Shown piece by piece: positions 22,948 to 35,100 of a DNA stretch of 64,000 bases; position 1 is the stretch's first letter, and each line of letters opens with the position of its first letter. The notes under the pieces were generated by a model that saw only the letters and a list, made by a program, of their open reading frames with translations, did not search any database and was not told the origin of the DNA. Location of the stretch: the NCBI RefSeq assembly GCF_035222375.1, contig NW_026946363.1:1612001-1676000 (forward strand), in the 5' to 3' direction. Origin of the DNA: Podospora pseudocomata. Taxonomy: Eukaryota > Ascomycota > Sordariomycetes > Sordariales > Podosporaceae. The position numbers and the translations under genes were made by a program.

Positions 22948-25707
22948 CTACTCCCCGCCAATCGAAATCTCTGCCCCCCAATCCTTCCTAATCGTCAACT
23001 CCTCCAGCCCCTCCGTCTTGCTAATCACCAACCCCTTCTCGTTCGCCAAATGCAACAGGCAGATAAAGCAGTAACTCGTCGAGATGTCATCCATCACCGG
23101 CTTGGGGTACACCCTCTGCAGCCCGTTCATCACATCGGTGAACTTCAACTCTGGATCCTCCGGCGTGGGGCTCTCAGGTGTAGGGGCAGGGGGTGGTGCC
23201 TCCTGTCACGTATCATTAGCATCATTATCATCATACAACCCCCAACAGTATGTGGGCGACCGGTACATACCTCCAACTTCTCCAACCCCATCCCCTTCCA
23301 AATCTCCTCCTTCAACCTCCTCACATCCACCTTCTTCGCCACCCTCGCATACTGGACATACTCGGGCCTCACCCTCCTCGACTGCGTGACCAGCATCGTC
23401 CCAAACGCCAGATCCGCCGGGTTCGTCACCGTCATCCCCCCAAACGCCCCCGTCATGCCCACCTCCGTCATACCCCCCTGGTTCCCCAACGGCAAGTCCG
23501 GAGAGAAGTGCTCCCTCGCATCCGCAAACTCATCATCCATGTCGTCATCATCCGCATCCCCACCCGCAAAAGGCAGCCCGTCATCCTGGAAGAAGTTCGC
23601 ATCGTAGTCTCCCTGCGGTAAATCATCCGAGAGCGGGTTGCTCTCCGGCGCCTTTTGCGAAGCCCAAAACGCCTCGTTAAGCTCCACCGGCCCGTTGCTG
23701 TCCAAGGCTTCCGCTCGGCGGGCGGACACGGCGTCGTGATGGCCCGAGGTGAGCTTCTTCCTGCTGTGGAGGCGGGCCTTGGGCTTGAGGAACAAGGACA
23801 AGAGCTGCTTGCTGTTGAAGTGCTTGTCGTCCGGCAGCAGGTTCCGCGTCTTTGACTTCCAGTCCTTCTTCGCCATGGAAATGGTCGTGTTTGACGTCGC
23901 AGAGGTGTAAATCGCGTCTGCGCTGGCGGGGTCCAAGGGCGAGGCAAAGTCGATTTCAAAAGGCTGCTTCTCCTTGCGCTGCTTGGCAGGTTCGGTGGTC
24001 TTGTTGTTGTCCTTGATCTTGCGGATGCGCCAGTGCTCGGCGTTGGACCAGTTCTTTTGGAGGGCTTGGTCAAAGTAGCTGAGGATGTCCTCGTGGACCT
24101 TGTCAGCTTTTTGGGCGTGGGTCATGGAGATGACGTAGTCTGGGTTGGCCGTGTCCATGAGGTCGACCGCGTCGCCTTCACCTTCTGCTTCCCCGCCGTC
24201 GTTGCCCAAACCGAGGCCGGCGTCAAAGACACGCATCATTTGGGGTTCGAGAGCAGCTTCACGAGCCCAGGCTTCACCGCCCTCGCCGAAGGCAACATCG
24301 CCGCCGAGATCGAAGGTGCCGAGGCCGTCAAAGTCGTCAAAGCCGAGGGGGTTCTCGTCGTCGATGTACATCTCAGACTTGTTGCCAGCCCCGGGGGTCT
24401 TCTCCTTCTCCTGGTCTCGCCAATCCTCCGGCGCTCTAAGGAAGGGAATGTCAAGCGAACCAGAAGGATCGCCAATATCAAACTCCTTGAGCGAAGGACA
24501 CACATCCATCTCATCCAACCGGCTCAGGTCCGGGAAGAACCTCTGCCCAAGCCCGACAACATCAATCTCAATATCCCCCTCGTCCTCCTCCTCCTCGGGC
24601 ATTTCCGTGTCTTCCTGATCCTGCATCGACCCATCCATACCCTCGTCCTCTCCCCCTTCCACCCCTCCCTCCTCCGCCTTCTTCTTCCTCGTCCTCGAAG
24701 TCGACGCATCATTCGCATCGTCACTACTATCAAACACAATCCTCCCCTGCGAATCAATCATCAAATGATTCAACAACAACCCTTTCGCACCCCCCTCATC
24801 AAAATCCGCCGACGCCTTCTTGAAAAGCGGATCCACCGCAAACTCCAGCTCAAACTTCTTCAACTGCAACGAAGCAAACGACGGCGCCAGCGTCGCCTCA
24901 GACGACCGCTGCGTCTTCTTCTTGGCCTTCTTCCTCACATTCCCATCCTCATCCACCTCATCCTCCTCCTCATCCTCCTCCTCCTCCCCCTTCTTCCTCT
25001 TGCTATCCCTACTATCCGCCAACCCGCTCAGCAACTTGCCCGTCTCGGTCGCCACACTGTCCACCCTGCTGGTGTAAATCTTGACACACCCGTCCAGCGT
25101 GCAGCTCGCCTTTTGGAAATTGACCCCATCCCCCTCCTTCAGCAAGCTCATGTCATGAAAGTAGTCGATCAAAGCAAAGTTCCACGAGTTGGCCGCGTTG
25201 ATCTTGTTGTCGGTCGCCATCTTCATCCACTCCTCAAAGTTGGCCAGGATGGGCACCCGCTTCATGGGCGTGACGGCCTTGCCGCCGATCACGACGTCGT
25301 TTTCGTCGTCGAGGAAGTTTTCCCTGCCGCTGTGCCGGCGGCGGCGGTTGTTGTTGGGAGTGCGGGGGTTGGATTGGGAGTTGTCGGGCGAGTCTACGCC
25401 GTCGAGGTCGACGAGGGCGAGGGACTGGCGGCGGGGGGTGGTTGCGCGGGCGGCGCCTTCGGTGGCGGCTTGACGGAGCTGGTTGACGTGGGCTTCGTGG
25501 AGGGCTTTGCGGCCGTGGGAGCGCTGGGCTTTTTCTTGGGCGTCGTCGTTGAGGGGCATTCTAGTGTGGCGTTGTTAGGGGACTGTTGAGAGGTGGGCAT
25601 GAAGGAGGTGAAACGCACTTCACTGGCGACTTGAAGGGTGAGGCGGCCATGTTCCCCGAGGGGACCCGGCTCACGCTTCTGCGGTGCGCCGCTGATACAC
25701 GAGGCAT
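22948..25707 (-). CDS. BRN1: Condensin complex subunit 2 (kleisin, Barren/Brn1)
   Basis: The kleisin subunit of condensin bridges the SMC2-SMC4 heads and carries the HEAT-repeat subunits, compacting mitotic chromosomes. Three exons (25707-25619, 25560-23271, 23202-22948) give 877 residues; both introns (58 and 68 nt) keep frame. The first exon is short (MPRVSAAHRRSV...) and joins at SPVK to MPLNDDAQEKAQRS, a family-typical junction. Barren-family hallmarks include the N-terminal segment FEEWMKMATDNKINAANSWN followed by ALIDYFHDMSLLKEGDGVNF, the KIYTSRVDSVATETGKLLSGL region, and a C-terminal winged-helix kleisin end (SYCFICLLHLANEKGL). Several acidic runs come from GAG/GAC-rich stretches. It is divergent from the exchanger gene at 26906, with 1.2 kb between starts. 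Confidence 0.94.
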
Positions 25708-26905
25708 CTTGGACTGATTTTTGAACTCTGAGTGCGCTGTTATTGTCGTCGAATCATCTGTTCCAAAAAGGCGATCAGAAAAACAGGTTGTCGCGCTCCT
25801 GGCGTCGGTTCGTCGTGGTGGTGGTGGTGGTGGTGGTGGTGGTGGTGGTGGTGGTGGAGGTGGTTGTCGTTGATGGTTGCGGCGTCTTCAAATTTGGCGA
25901 TTGACTGATTTGTTGGCGGCGACAAACCCCCTCCCCTTCTTGGTGCTGTTTGTTTACTTTGGGCCTCGAACTGCAAAACCGATTGCGACGGCGCGATTGG
26001 CTGGCAACGGGTCTGATGTGGCTCGTGCGTATTGAGGAACACGTGCTGATAAGGAATGGAAGTGTGGGGTATATCGCTGGGCGGAATCCGGGGGTGTGGG
26101 TTTTGAGAGGGAAGATTTCAACGTGCAAAAGCAAAGCGGTCAGACGGCTCCTTTGATGGGCGGGCGGATGGCTGCAACTGAAAGGTAACGACATGTTGCA
26201 TTAGGGCTGTTGGATTTGTTTTGAAGGAATGACGGTTGTGGCTGTCTGTGCTCTGTTGATTTTATGCCAACGTCCCCCCGCTTGATATTCATCATGATGC
26301 TTCCATCGTACTTCGAAGAGACAAAGCTCTTGCGCCTTTTGGTCCACGACCTTTGACCTGAACTCAATCCTTCTGTCAGTGCACTCATCTTTTCTGTCAA
26401 CAACCGAGTTAGTTGCGCCTCTAGGTAGTGTTTACCCCAGTTGGCCTATCATCAGGACTCTTTTCCGCATGATGTTGCCCATCTTCAGTCTCCTCACGAT
26501 GCACCCATATCACACGTCGACGCATGCCGTTTCAAACTGCCAAGGTCTCGACACCCGCTGATTGCTGGGACCCAATCAGCGTCCTTGCCACCGCCGCTGT
26601 TGTAGGTACCACCAAAGAGAGCTAAAGCCCACGCGGCCCAGACTGTTTTGTTCGCTAACTCGTCCCGGTGCCAAGCCAGCTCCTACCTGAGAGCACCGCT
26701 AGAGGGATGATCTCATACTTAACGAAACAAGCAGCTACTCAACCGTCGGCTACGACCTGCTCTTGGAAAAGGGACAAAACAATAACAATTCGGTACGCCC
26801 GGTGAGACTTATATAGCTCCACGGCCCGCACGCCGGCTTCGCCATTACCGGCGCATCGATTTCTTTCAGTCCGCTGCCGCGCAATGCCATGATACCACGA
26901 ACAGA
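25708..26905. promoter_or_regulatory. Shared upstream region of BRN1 and the Na+/Ca2+ exchanger gene
   Basis: This 1.2 kb lies between two divergent start codons and must contain both promoters. It includes a GGT microsatellite 110 bp upstream of the BRN1 start. Apparent His/Thr-rich frames here are translations of that repeat, not genes. A TATA-like TTATATAGC lies near 26810-26818, about 90 bp upstream of the exchanger ATG. Confidence 0.45.
25815..25857. repeat. (GGT)n microsatellite
   Basis: About fourteen near-perfect GGT units, followed by a diverged GGAGGTGGT end. It lies in non-coding DNA close to the 5' end of the condensin gene. Confidence 0.9.
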
Positions 26906-29900
26906 ATGCCACCTCCTCTCCGCACGCGGAGCAGATACAGCTCCCGCCCTGTTGTGACGGCCTTCTTGCTTATCACGATAATAACGACGTATTATGCGCT
27001 CTTCTCGCCAGCATCAGACATCGCCAGTCGGCAACAACTACACCGGCGCAGTTCGAAACTTGTCGCGCGACATGTCGACGACAATGTGGCGAGAGTGGAA
27101 AACGTCGACTGTCGCATGGTGCACAGCGCCGAGGACCAATGCGCCTTCATCCTCGCCAACTGCGAAGACGACGAAGCCGGGCTCGTCCATTACTTGTCGT
27201 TTTACTACTGCACCCTCGGCGGCGCGAAACCCGTCGCCTTTGCGATTCTTGCCAGCTGGCTTGGTTTGCTATTTACGACTATCGGGATTGCCGCCAGTGA
27301 CTTCTTCAGCGTGAATCTCAGCACCATCGCCAGTGTCCTGGGTCTGAGTGAGAGCTTGGCAGGGGTTACGTTTCTCGCGTTTGGAAATGGCTCTCCGGAT
27401 GTGTTTAGCACCTTTGCCGCCATGGGGTCTAATAGCGGGAGTATGGCCGTTGGCGAGCTGATAGGAGCGGCTGGCTTCATTACTGCCGTTGTGGCGGGTT
27501 CCATGGCGTTGGTGCGGGAATTTAAGGTCAGCAAGCGCACCTTTGTGCGGGACATCGCCTTCTTCATCGTGGCTATTAGCTTTACGATGGTTTGTCTGGC
27601 GGATGGCGAGCTGCACTTGTGGGAGTGTTTGTGCATGATTGGGTTTTACCTATTTTATGTGGCGGTTGTTGTTGGGTGGCATTGGTTTACGGCTAGGAGG
27701 AGACGTCAAAGGTTACGAGATGTTGCGTCCCGTACGCACTATTTCGGGCCTTCGGGTAGGGGAACGGAAGAGTTCGAGCCGTATCGTGATGAGCCAGAAG
27801 ATGATTCGGCACCGGTGGGCGGCCGGTCGAGCAGTGCTCCGGAGGTTGCCGATATCAGTGTCTTGGAGCGGGCTCCACGAATCGAGGTTGATGGTGTCGA
27901 GGTCCCGGCCGCGCCGTCGCCGGAAGATCAAGAAGATCGAGAATTGCACGTTGCGACGGAGATGGCCAACAGCATGCGTGCAAATCGCCCTCGATGGACT
28001 CGGAGCAACACCACCACTATTGCTCCTATTCGACCTAGCCTCGTCGGTGTGTTGGAGTTCCGATCTGTATTGTCCTCGCTACAGAAAGCGAGGAATATGC
28101 ATATGGGGCCCCTTCCTACTCGAGCAAACTCCGGTCACCAACGGGCCAGCTCTACTGCCGAACTTCCTCGTGGCCGTCCCAGGAATAGTACCCTGCCGGC
28201 TCATCTACCGACAAACTCGAGAGAAAGAGCGCTGTCACACGGCAACAACCCCCTGAATCTACCAAACGATGCTCTTCCACAGCCCGAGTTTGCCCATGGC
28301 AGACCGAGCACCCGGATGAGTTCAGCAAGCTGCACCGTTGACGGCATGCTTGCACCACCATTAGGCTCTTTGACAGCAGCCATCGACCATGCGATGCGGG
28401 AAGAGCAATCGCCTGGGCAGTCTCCCATGCCTTCTCCACGTTTGCAGTTGCAAATACCGCCATCACACAGCAGAACTTCCAGCGGTCACTCGTCACCATC
28501 GCTCTCACCTTTTCCCGGATTCATGGAGTCTCCAGCCCTTCTCACACCAGCCTCACCAGAACACCCACCCGCTTTCCCCTTTTCAGACTCTTTGGATATG
28601 CGCCGTCAGTCCATTTCTGGGTTTCCTGATCACGTAGAGGAGCCCAAACCGGTCAGATGGTGGCCTTACTCGGTGCTACCACCTCCTCATGTGCTTCTCG
28701 CAACCTTGTTTCCCACACTTCAGGGGTGGAGGGAAAAGACGTGGTGGGACAAGATACTCAGTGTGATATCGGTACCGAGTATCTTTCTGCTCGTCACAAC
28801 ACTGCCGGTCGTCGAAACGGATGCCGGCGACGGCGAGAGCTCGGAAGTGGATTTCTTGGACTCTCCCCCGTTCGGCCAGCCGGGGAACACTGCGGTGTCC
28901 GTCTCGGTAATGGAAGCCAACCTCGCGGAACCCGAGACAGAATGGGAGGAATACCGACGAAGGACCAAGTCCGTGTCGTCACGGTCGATGATAAGCCCAT
29001 CGGCATCTCAGTTGTCACTACAGCAGCCACCAGACTCGAGCTCGACGCTTGTTTCTGGCTCTGACCGCCAACAACAACCGCAATTTCCCAACTCTACACC
29101 GGTCACGCCACAGGTCAATAAACCCGTCAGCCTCGAACCCGACCGAGTGACCACGGCATCGGAGCATCCAACAGGATGGAACCGCTGGCTTGTCGCCCTC
29201 CAGCTTTTTACAGGGCCAATGTTTGTTGTCCTCATCGGGTGGGCCAACACGATGGAGGACTATGCGGACCCGACGAAGACGCTTCTGATGCTTGTGTTGT
29301 ACTCGCTGGTGGTCTCGCTGTGTCTGCTGGCGGCACTCCTCTTGACGACATCACCGGATTCGAAACCCAAATACCACTTTCTGCTCTGCTTTCTCGGGTT
29401 CGTGATTAGTGTAGCGTGGATCTCGACGATAGCAGGGGAGGTGGTGGGGGCGATGAAGGCGTTTGGGGTTATTCTGGACATTTCGGAGGCGATCTTGGGG
29501 TTGACGGTGTTTGCGGTGGGGAACTCGCTGGGAGATCTGGTGGCTGATGTGACGGTTGCTCGGTTGGGGTATCCGGTTATGGCGTTGTAAGTTTGCCGTC
29601 ATTGTTATTATCACCACAAGTCAAAAAAAGCTAACAATTCGCACAAACAAACAGGGCGGCATGCTTTGGAGGTCCAATGTTGAATATTCTGCTTGGGATA
29701 GGGATCGGGGGCGCGTGGATGGGGATCACGAAGGCGAACAAGCGCCACAGGAAACACCCGGACAGACCGATTGAGTACAAGCCGTATCACATCCAGGTCG
29801 GGGGCACGTTGATGATCTCGGCGGCGACGGTGCTGATGACGTTGATTGTGCTGCTGATTTTGGTGCCAGGGAACAACTGGATGATGACGAGGAGGATTGG

Positions 29901-29985
29901 GTGGGTGTTGATTGCCATTTGGTCGGTTAGCACGCTGGTCAATTTGGTGGTTGAGCTTACGGGGGTGTGGGCGGATGTGTCGTGA
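26906..29985 (+). CDS. Na+/Ca2+ exchanger family protein (CaCA, NCLX/YDL206W-like)
   Basis: This cation/Ca2+ exchanger is of the group holding mammalian NCLX and yeast Ydl206w, probably in the vacuolar or another internal membrane. Exons 26906-29586 and 29655-29985 (68-nt intron, donor GTAAGT, acceptor AAACAG) give 1003 residues. A signal-anchor-like helix is at about 15-32, followed by a Cys-containing luminal stretch (CRMVHSAEDQCAFILANC) typical of this subgroup. The two alpha-repeats are clear: GNGSPDVFSTFAAMGSNSG near 160 and GNSLGDLVADVTVARLG near 872, each in a block of about five to six helices. Between them lies a long cytosolic loop (about 265-570 plus a second segment) rich in Ser, Pro and Arg, much longer than in animal members and likely regulatory. 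The intron sits inside the second exchanger block. Substrate specificity is inferred from the family. Confidence 0.92.
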
Positions 29986-30934
29986 AAAATTACTTTGGGT
30001 GTGATGAGCTATGATTACGATGGAATGAGTTCAACTGGTTCGAGATTGTGGTGATGGTGGTGGCGGGAAGGGATAGAGACAGGTTACGTGGCAGGAGAGA
30101 GAGGTTCACACAGCCACAGATGGCAATTTTACCCTTTTTATATTACCTTTTGTATGATGTGGTAGTTTTTTTGGGGCTTGTGAAAGGCATGGAGCGTGAG
30201 GAATGTTTTTTGGTTGGTTGTTTTGGAAAGGTGTCAAGATGGGAAGGGGAAAGAGAATATATCTGGCTTCAGGAAAGTCTAATTTTGATGTTCGAGACGG
30301 AACAACCAACAGGTGGTGTACGTACGTTACGTATGTCTATATGAGAATCACAAAGACGGGATGGGATGGATGAGGCTGGGTGTGTTTTGGAACAGGACAG
30401 ATATATGGGTTTTGCTGATAGGTGTGTACAGGAAATGTATATGGAGTGTACTTTGTATCTTTCTGGGTTCTGTACACTACAATATGATGTGTCGACGACA
30501 AGGTTGCTGAGGTGAGACTTACATGGTGGGGTGTGTCCATCAAGGTGTGTGCAAGGTGTGGTGTGGTGTTTGACCCCTGAAAGTCTCAAGCTCCCTTCGC
30601 TCCCGGGAACTTCCCCGCAATTGGTCCAACTGTGGGGTTTTAGTGAGAGCCAGAGCCAGGAGAGAATGAGATGAGGGGCAATCGGACCTCTCAGAGCTTC
30701 CCTGTCTGGCAACGTGGGACTTTTTTGTTTTGGGCTAGACTGTTGCTGCTGCTGCTGCCGCGTTGTGTTGCTTGCTTGCTTGCTTGCTCACCGCGATTTT
30801 GAAGTTTAAAAAGAGAGAGAGAGCTCTCTTTCCAACCGTTGGGCCTCTTTGCCAAATATCTATACAACCCGACTCCCCCTGTCTCGAGCTCTCTCGACTA
30901 CAATCTTTGACAACAAACAAATACAACCGCAACC
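29986..30934. other. Intergenic region upstream of SEC53
   Basis: It contains the exchanger 3' end and the SEC53 promoter. Short tandem repeats lie close to the SEC53 start: CTG units near 30743-30756, GCTT units near 30771-30788 and an AG run near 30813-30822, then a pyrimidine-rich leader. No additional gene is supported. Confidence 0.5.
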
Positions 30935-31891
30935 ATGGCCACCAGATCCGAGATCCAAACCTACCCCCCCCTGGCCGAGCGCCCAATCAAGAACACCATC
31001 GTCCTCTTTGACGTCGACGGGACCTTGACGCCCGCCCGTCTTGTAAGTCCCCATTCGCACAAAACCCCTTGAGTCTCTGAAGCAAGGTCAAAACTAACAG
31101 TCAAAATCTTAAAAGGACGCCTCCCCCGAAATCCTCCTCCTCCTCTCCCAACTCCGCCAAAAAGTCGCCATCGGCTTCGTCGGCGGCTCCGACCTCCCCA
31201 AGCAGCAAGAACAGCTTGGCGACCCCCTCCGCGTGCCTGTAACCTCCCTCTTCGACTTTTGCTTCTCCGAAAACGGCCTCACCGCCTTCAAGCTCGGCCA
31301 GCCCCTCCCCTCCAACTCCTTCATCAAGTACATCGGCGAGGACAACTACAAAGACCTCGTCAAGTTTGTCCTGCACTACATCGCCGACCTCGATATCCCC
31401 ATCAAGAGGGGGACGTTCGTCGAGTTCAGGAACGGGATGGTCAACGTCTCGCCCATCGGGCGCAACGCGAGCAATGAGGAGAGGCAGGAGTTTGAGAGAT
31501 TTGACAAGGAGAGGGGTGTGAGGAGGGAGATGGTGGAGAGGTTGAGGGAGAGGTTTGGCCATTTGGGGTTGACGTACGTATCATTGGCCTGACATGATTG
31601 GGAAATGGGTTTGCTGATTTATGACAAAAAAAAAACAGGTTCTCCATCGGCGGTCAAATCTCCTTTGATGTCTTCCCCACCGGTTGGGACAAGACCTACT
31701 GCCTCAAGCACCTCGAGGAGGACGCCAAGAAGGATGGCGGGATCGAGTATACCACCATTCACTTCTTTGGCGACAAGACCATGGTTGGCGGGAACGATTA
31801 CGAGATTTATGAGGATCCCAGGACGACTGGGCACTCGGTCAAGGGGCCCGAGGATACGATTAGGGAGTTGAAGGAGATGTTCGACCTTTGA
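30935..31891 (+). CDS. SEC53: Phosphomannomutase
   Basis: The cytosolic enzyme converts mannose-6-phosphate to mannose-1-phosphate for GDP-mannose, feeding N- and O-glycosylation, GPI anchors and wall mannan. Three exons (30935-31042, 31116-31573, 31639-31891) give 272 residues, the normal length. The HAD nucleophile motif FDVDGTLT carries Asp26 and Asp28. Further family motifs are [28 protein letters not shown], the substrate-binding [14 protein letters not shown], and the C-terminal HFFGDKT...[11 protein letters not shown]. Intron 1 has two AGs: using the first (AACTAACAG) would bring in a stop within four codons, so the second, 15 nt on, must be used; the first AG directly follows the CTAAC branch motif and is probably too close. 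It converges on the WW-PhoD gene with 295 bp between stops. Confidence 0.96.
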
Positions 31892-32186
31892 AGGTTTAGG
31901 GGGGAGGGGGTCGCTTTGATGTCAAAAACAAGGTGTTTTAGCAGGCAAGGCGCTTAATGGGGGGGTTTGCGTAGCCTGGCTTGCTTGCTTTTTGATGCAA
32001 GATAAAACAAAAAGATCTGTCTTTCAAATTTCCATCACTATATTTCACAACGTCCCAGTACAGGATTATGCTCAAAAAGTGTATGTAAATTTCAACTATC
32101 CAAGCACACCAACTGTAGAATAGATAGCATCACGACAGTAAAAAGAACGGAATAAATAATCCCAAAAAAAAATCATCCCCTACAAA

Positions 32187-35100
32187 TCAGTGCCCAAACT
32201 CCAAATGCGGCACAATCACCGGCCCATACTTGGTCGTCGCCGTGTAAGCTCCATCCCCCTGCACCACAAAATCAACCGCCAGACTCAACTTGCTCAACCC
32301 TCCCGAATTTCCACTGTGCACACTCCCCGCATAACCCGGCTGCCCCTGCCCCTGCTGCCCCCCATTGGCAATCACCTCCGGGTCGTACGCCACAATGGCG
32401 ACATAGTTCCTCCTCGCCATCAGTTTCTTGTGCTCCCTCGCCGCGCCTGACGCATCAGTATGGAAGATCTCCATCATGTCCTCCTTTGTGTCCGACACTT
32501 CATGAGTAGACTTGTGGCCGTTCTGGGGAACGTAAAGAAGCTTGTTGTTGTGGAGCATCTTCATGAGGTAATTGCTCGAGGGCGCGGCGACGACGGGGGA
32601 GGCGATGAGTTGGTACATTGTTTTGTGGTCTTGGGGGTGGGAGGGGTCGTGGACTAGGCCTGCGCCACAGGAGTTGACGTCTACGAGACACAAGAATTAG
32701 TAAGGCGGAAAGAAGGGGAGATGGAAAAGAGAAAAAAAAAAGGGGGGGGGGGGGAACAAACCTCCTGACAGGAACGTCATACGGATACCCTTTTGCTGGG
32801 CGATCCCCTGGAGTGTGCGGATGAGGTAAGTTCGCTCGAGGTCCTTCGACTCGTGAGTCCAAAGGTCTTTGAGCTCTTCGGCAATGTCAAACTCGCCAAA
32901 CTGGTTGAGGACGTTGCCCATCAGCCCAGACTTTCCAACAGCCTTCTTCACTTCCTTGAAGCCGTGCTGGACCATCTCCTTGCCGCCTACCACGCCGGCG
33001 ACGGAGGACGTGACCTTGCCGAGGATGTTGTAGGTTGTATTGACGGCTTTTTTGCCCGTGGCAAAGGTGTTGGCGAGGGTTTCGACAGTTTCGAGACGGG
33101 GGTAGATGACCGGTACCGAAATCATCCAGATGCAATGCTGGACGCTGGGCGGGAGGGTGGCCACCTTGGGGAAGATGCCTTGGTATGTCGGGCCGGCCAT
33201 GACGCGGGTTTGAGTACGCTCGGAGCGGCAGTCTGGGCCGATGACTACCATGGCGGGACCGAGGTACTTGAGGAAGTGCCAGCCTGAGCCGGTGACAGTG
33301 AACAGATCCATGTCTGAGCTGACGTTGCGTAGGATTTCAACTGTAGTGTGATGCTGGAAGAGAAGATACATCTCAATAGCGATCCGGCCGATGCCCTTGA
33401 AGACAGCAGACGACTGCATGTAGTCGGGATAGGAGCCAAACCCATCAAAGCTGCAAATAATCAGTATCAAAGTAGAGCAACCAAAACCGGGTTGACAACT
33501 CACATATCATGATCATCAATCTGCAAAACGTGCGGAATCTGCGCAAATGCCTCGCGCATAAACGGCTGGTCAAAGTGACTGGTGTAGTAGTGAAAGTACG
33601 CATGCGACACATCCTCCTGATGCCGTGCTGTCCACGGCGCATTCTTTCTGTTTTCTCTCCCCTGCATCGCCAACCACTGCCTCAAAAGAGGCACCTCCTT
33701 CCAGAGACGATCACCGTAGATTTGAGCTCCCAGGCCGAGCTGGACATGGAACCCGCCGCAGTCGATGTTCTTTTGAAGGATATCCTTCCACATGAAGCCT
33801 ACGCCACCAAGCCTCGCCCTTTCGTTTTGGTTGGTACTCGGCGCAAAATCATTGCCAGAGTGGGCAAGCATGCGCCATCCTGTCTCATAGCGACCGGCAA
33901 CGACAAATTCGTACCGTGTGCATCCCAAGTGCGAAGTCACTGCGTACGTCCACCTCTCGGTCCCATGGTCCGACATCTGGAGCGCCACATCGTACTTCCA
34001 GAAAGTCCACCTCTGGTGCGCATGTATGTTATTTGGCACAAGCTGCCGAGGATTGGGGGAAAGATCCATGCTAAGATGAATGTGAATGGTGGGAGGCTGT
34101 GGCGCATCGGTCACGATCATGATGCTGCCAAGCCAGACCCCCTTTTCCAGGTCCATGTTTACATAGCGCAGATACGGTCCAAAATAGACGCCATTTGTTG
34201 GCATCACCTTGTACACATCGACCCCGGCACTGGGAGGAGGTCCCGTGAATCCTGCTGTCGAAGGAGCTACCGATGCTGTGACGCTCATGATGCTCTCGGC
34301 ATAGCCTGGATGGCCTTGGGGGTGGAACATGGGCGAGGCCAACGCGGACTTGCCGCCACCCAACAGTGGCGAGGCAAGCGGGTTTCCATAAGTGGATGTG
34401 GTGGGCGAGAGGGGAGCTGCGTCGTGGTTTAGAGGAGTTGGTCCCTTGGGAAATTCCCACTGTGTGGCCTGAGTCGCCAGGTGAATGTAATAGTACTGTC
34501 CCGAGTTTTGGTCAAGATGCGCAATCCAGCCCTCCGGCAGCGGGGGTGGAGAAGACGCCGCCGCGAGAAGAGACGGTGTATGTGCCAGCGCTGGTTGCCC
34601 ATTTTGCACCGCTGCGGGCTTTGCCTCGTTGGCGAAAGCGGGGTGATCGTTCGCAAACGCGGGATGACCGGCGTTGTGTGCTGGTACGGCGGCAGCTGTA
34701 TTCGCAAGAGGTTTTGGCTTCTCTGGCGCTGGCGATGATGAGGCAGCCGGGGCCGGACTGGCGTTGGGTCGGGAGCTGGAGGCAACAGCGTGCTGGGATA
34801 CGGCACTGGGGGCAGGGCTCGGAGCCGCGTTTTGGGCAGGGTGTTGCGCAACGCCGGGAACAGCTGGGGCCGAGTTCGAGCTGGTCGGTACCGGGCGTTG
34901 CTTCTCGTTCGGGTACTGGGAGCTGTTTGCGCTGGGATTGACAGATGTATAGGCAGGCGGAGGAGTCGAGGCTTGCATGCGCTGGAAGTCTTGCTCCAAT
35001 ACCGAAACCTGTAGGTTGCTGCTTGCTGGGGCCTGAGAAGCCGGGTTGGGATTCTGGGGAAGATTGTAGCCTCCTTGTTGCGGTGGTGTGGGTTTTGGGA

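Noticed and set aside
24033-25589. 518-codon open frame on the plus strand
   Set aside because: Exact antisense of the condensin gene, whose GC-rich acidic codons keep the reverse frame open.
25740-26194. His- and Thr-rich frames on the minus strand
   Set aside because: They are translations of the GGT microsatellite in non-coding DNA.
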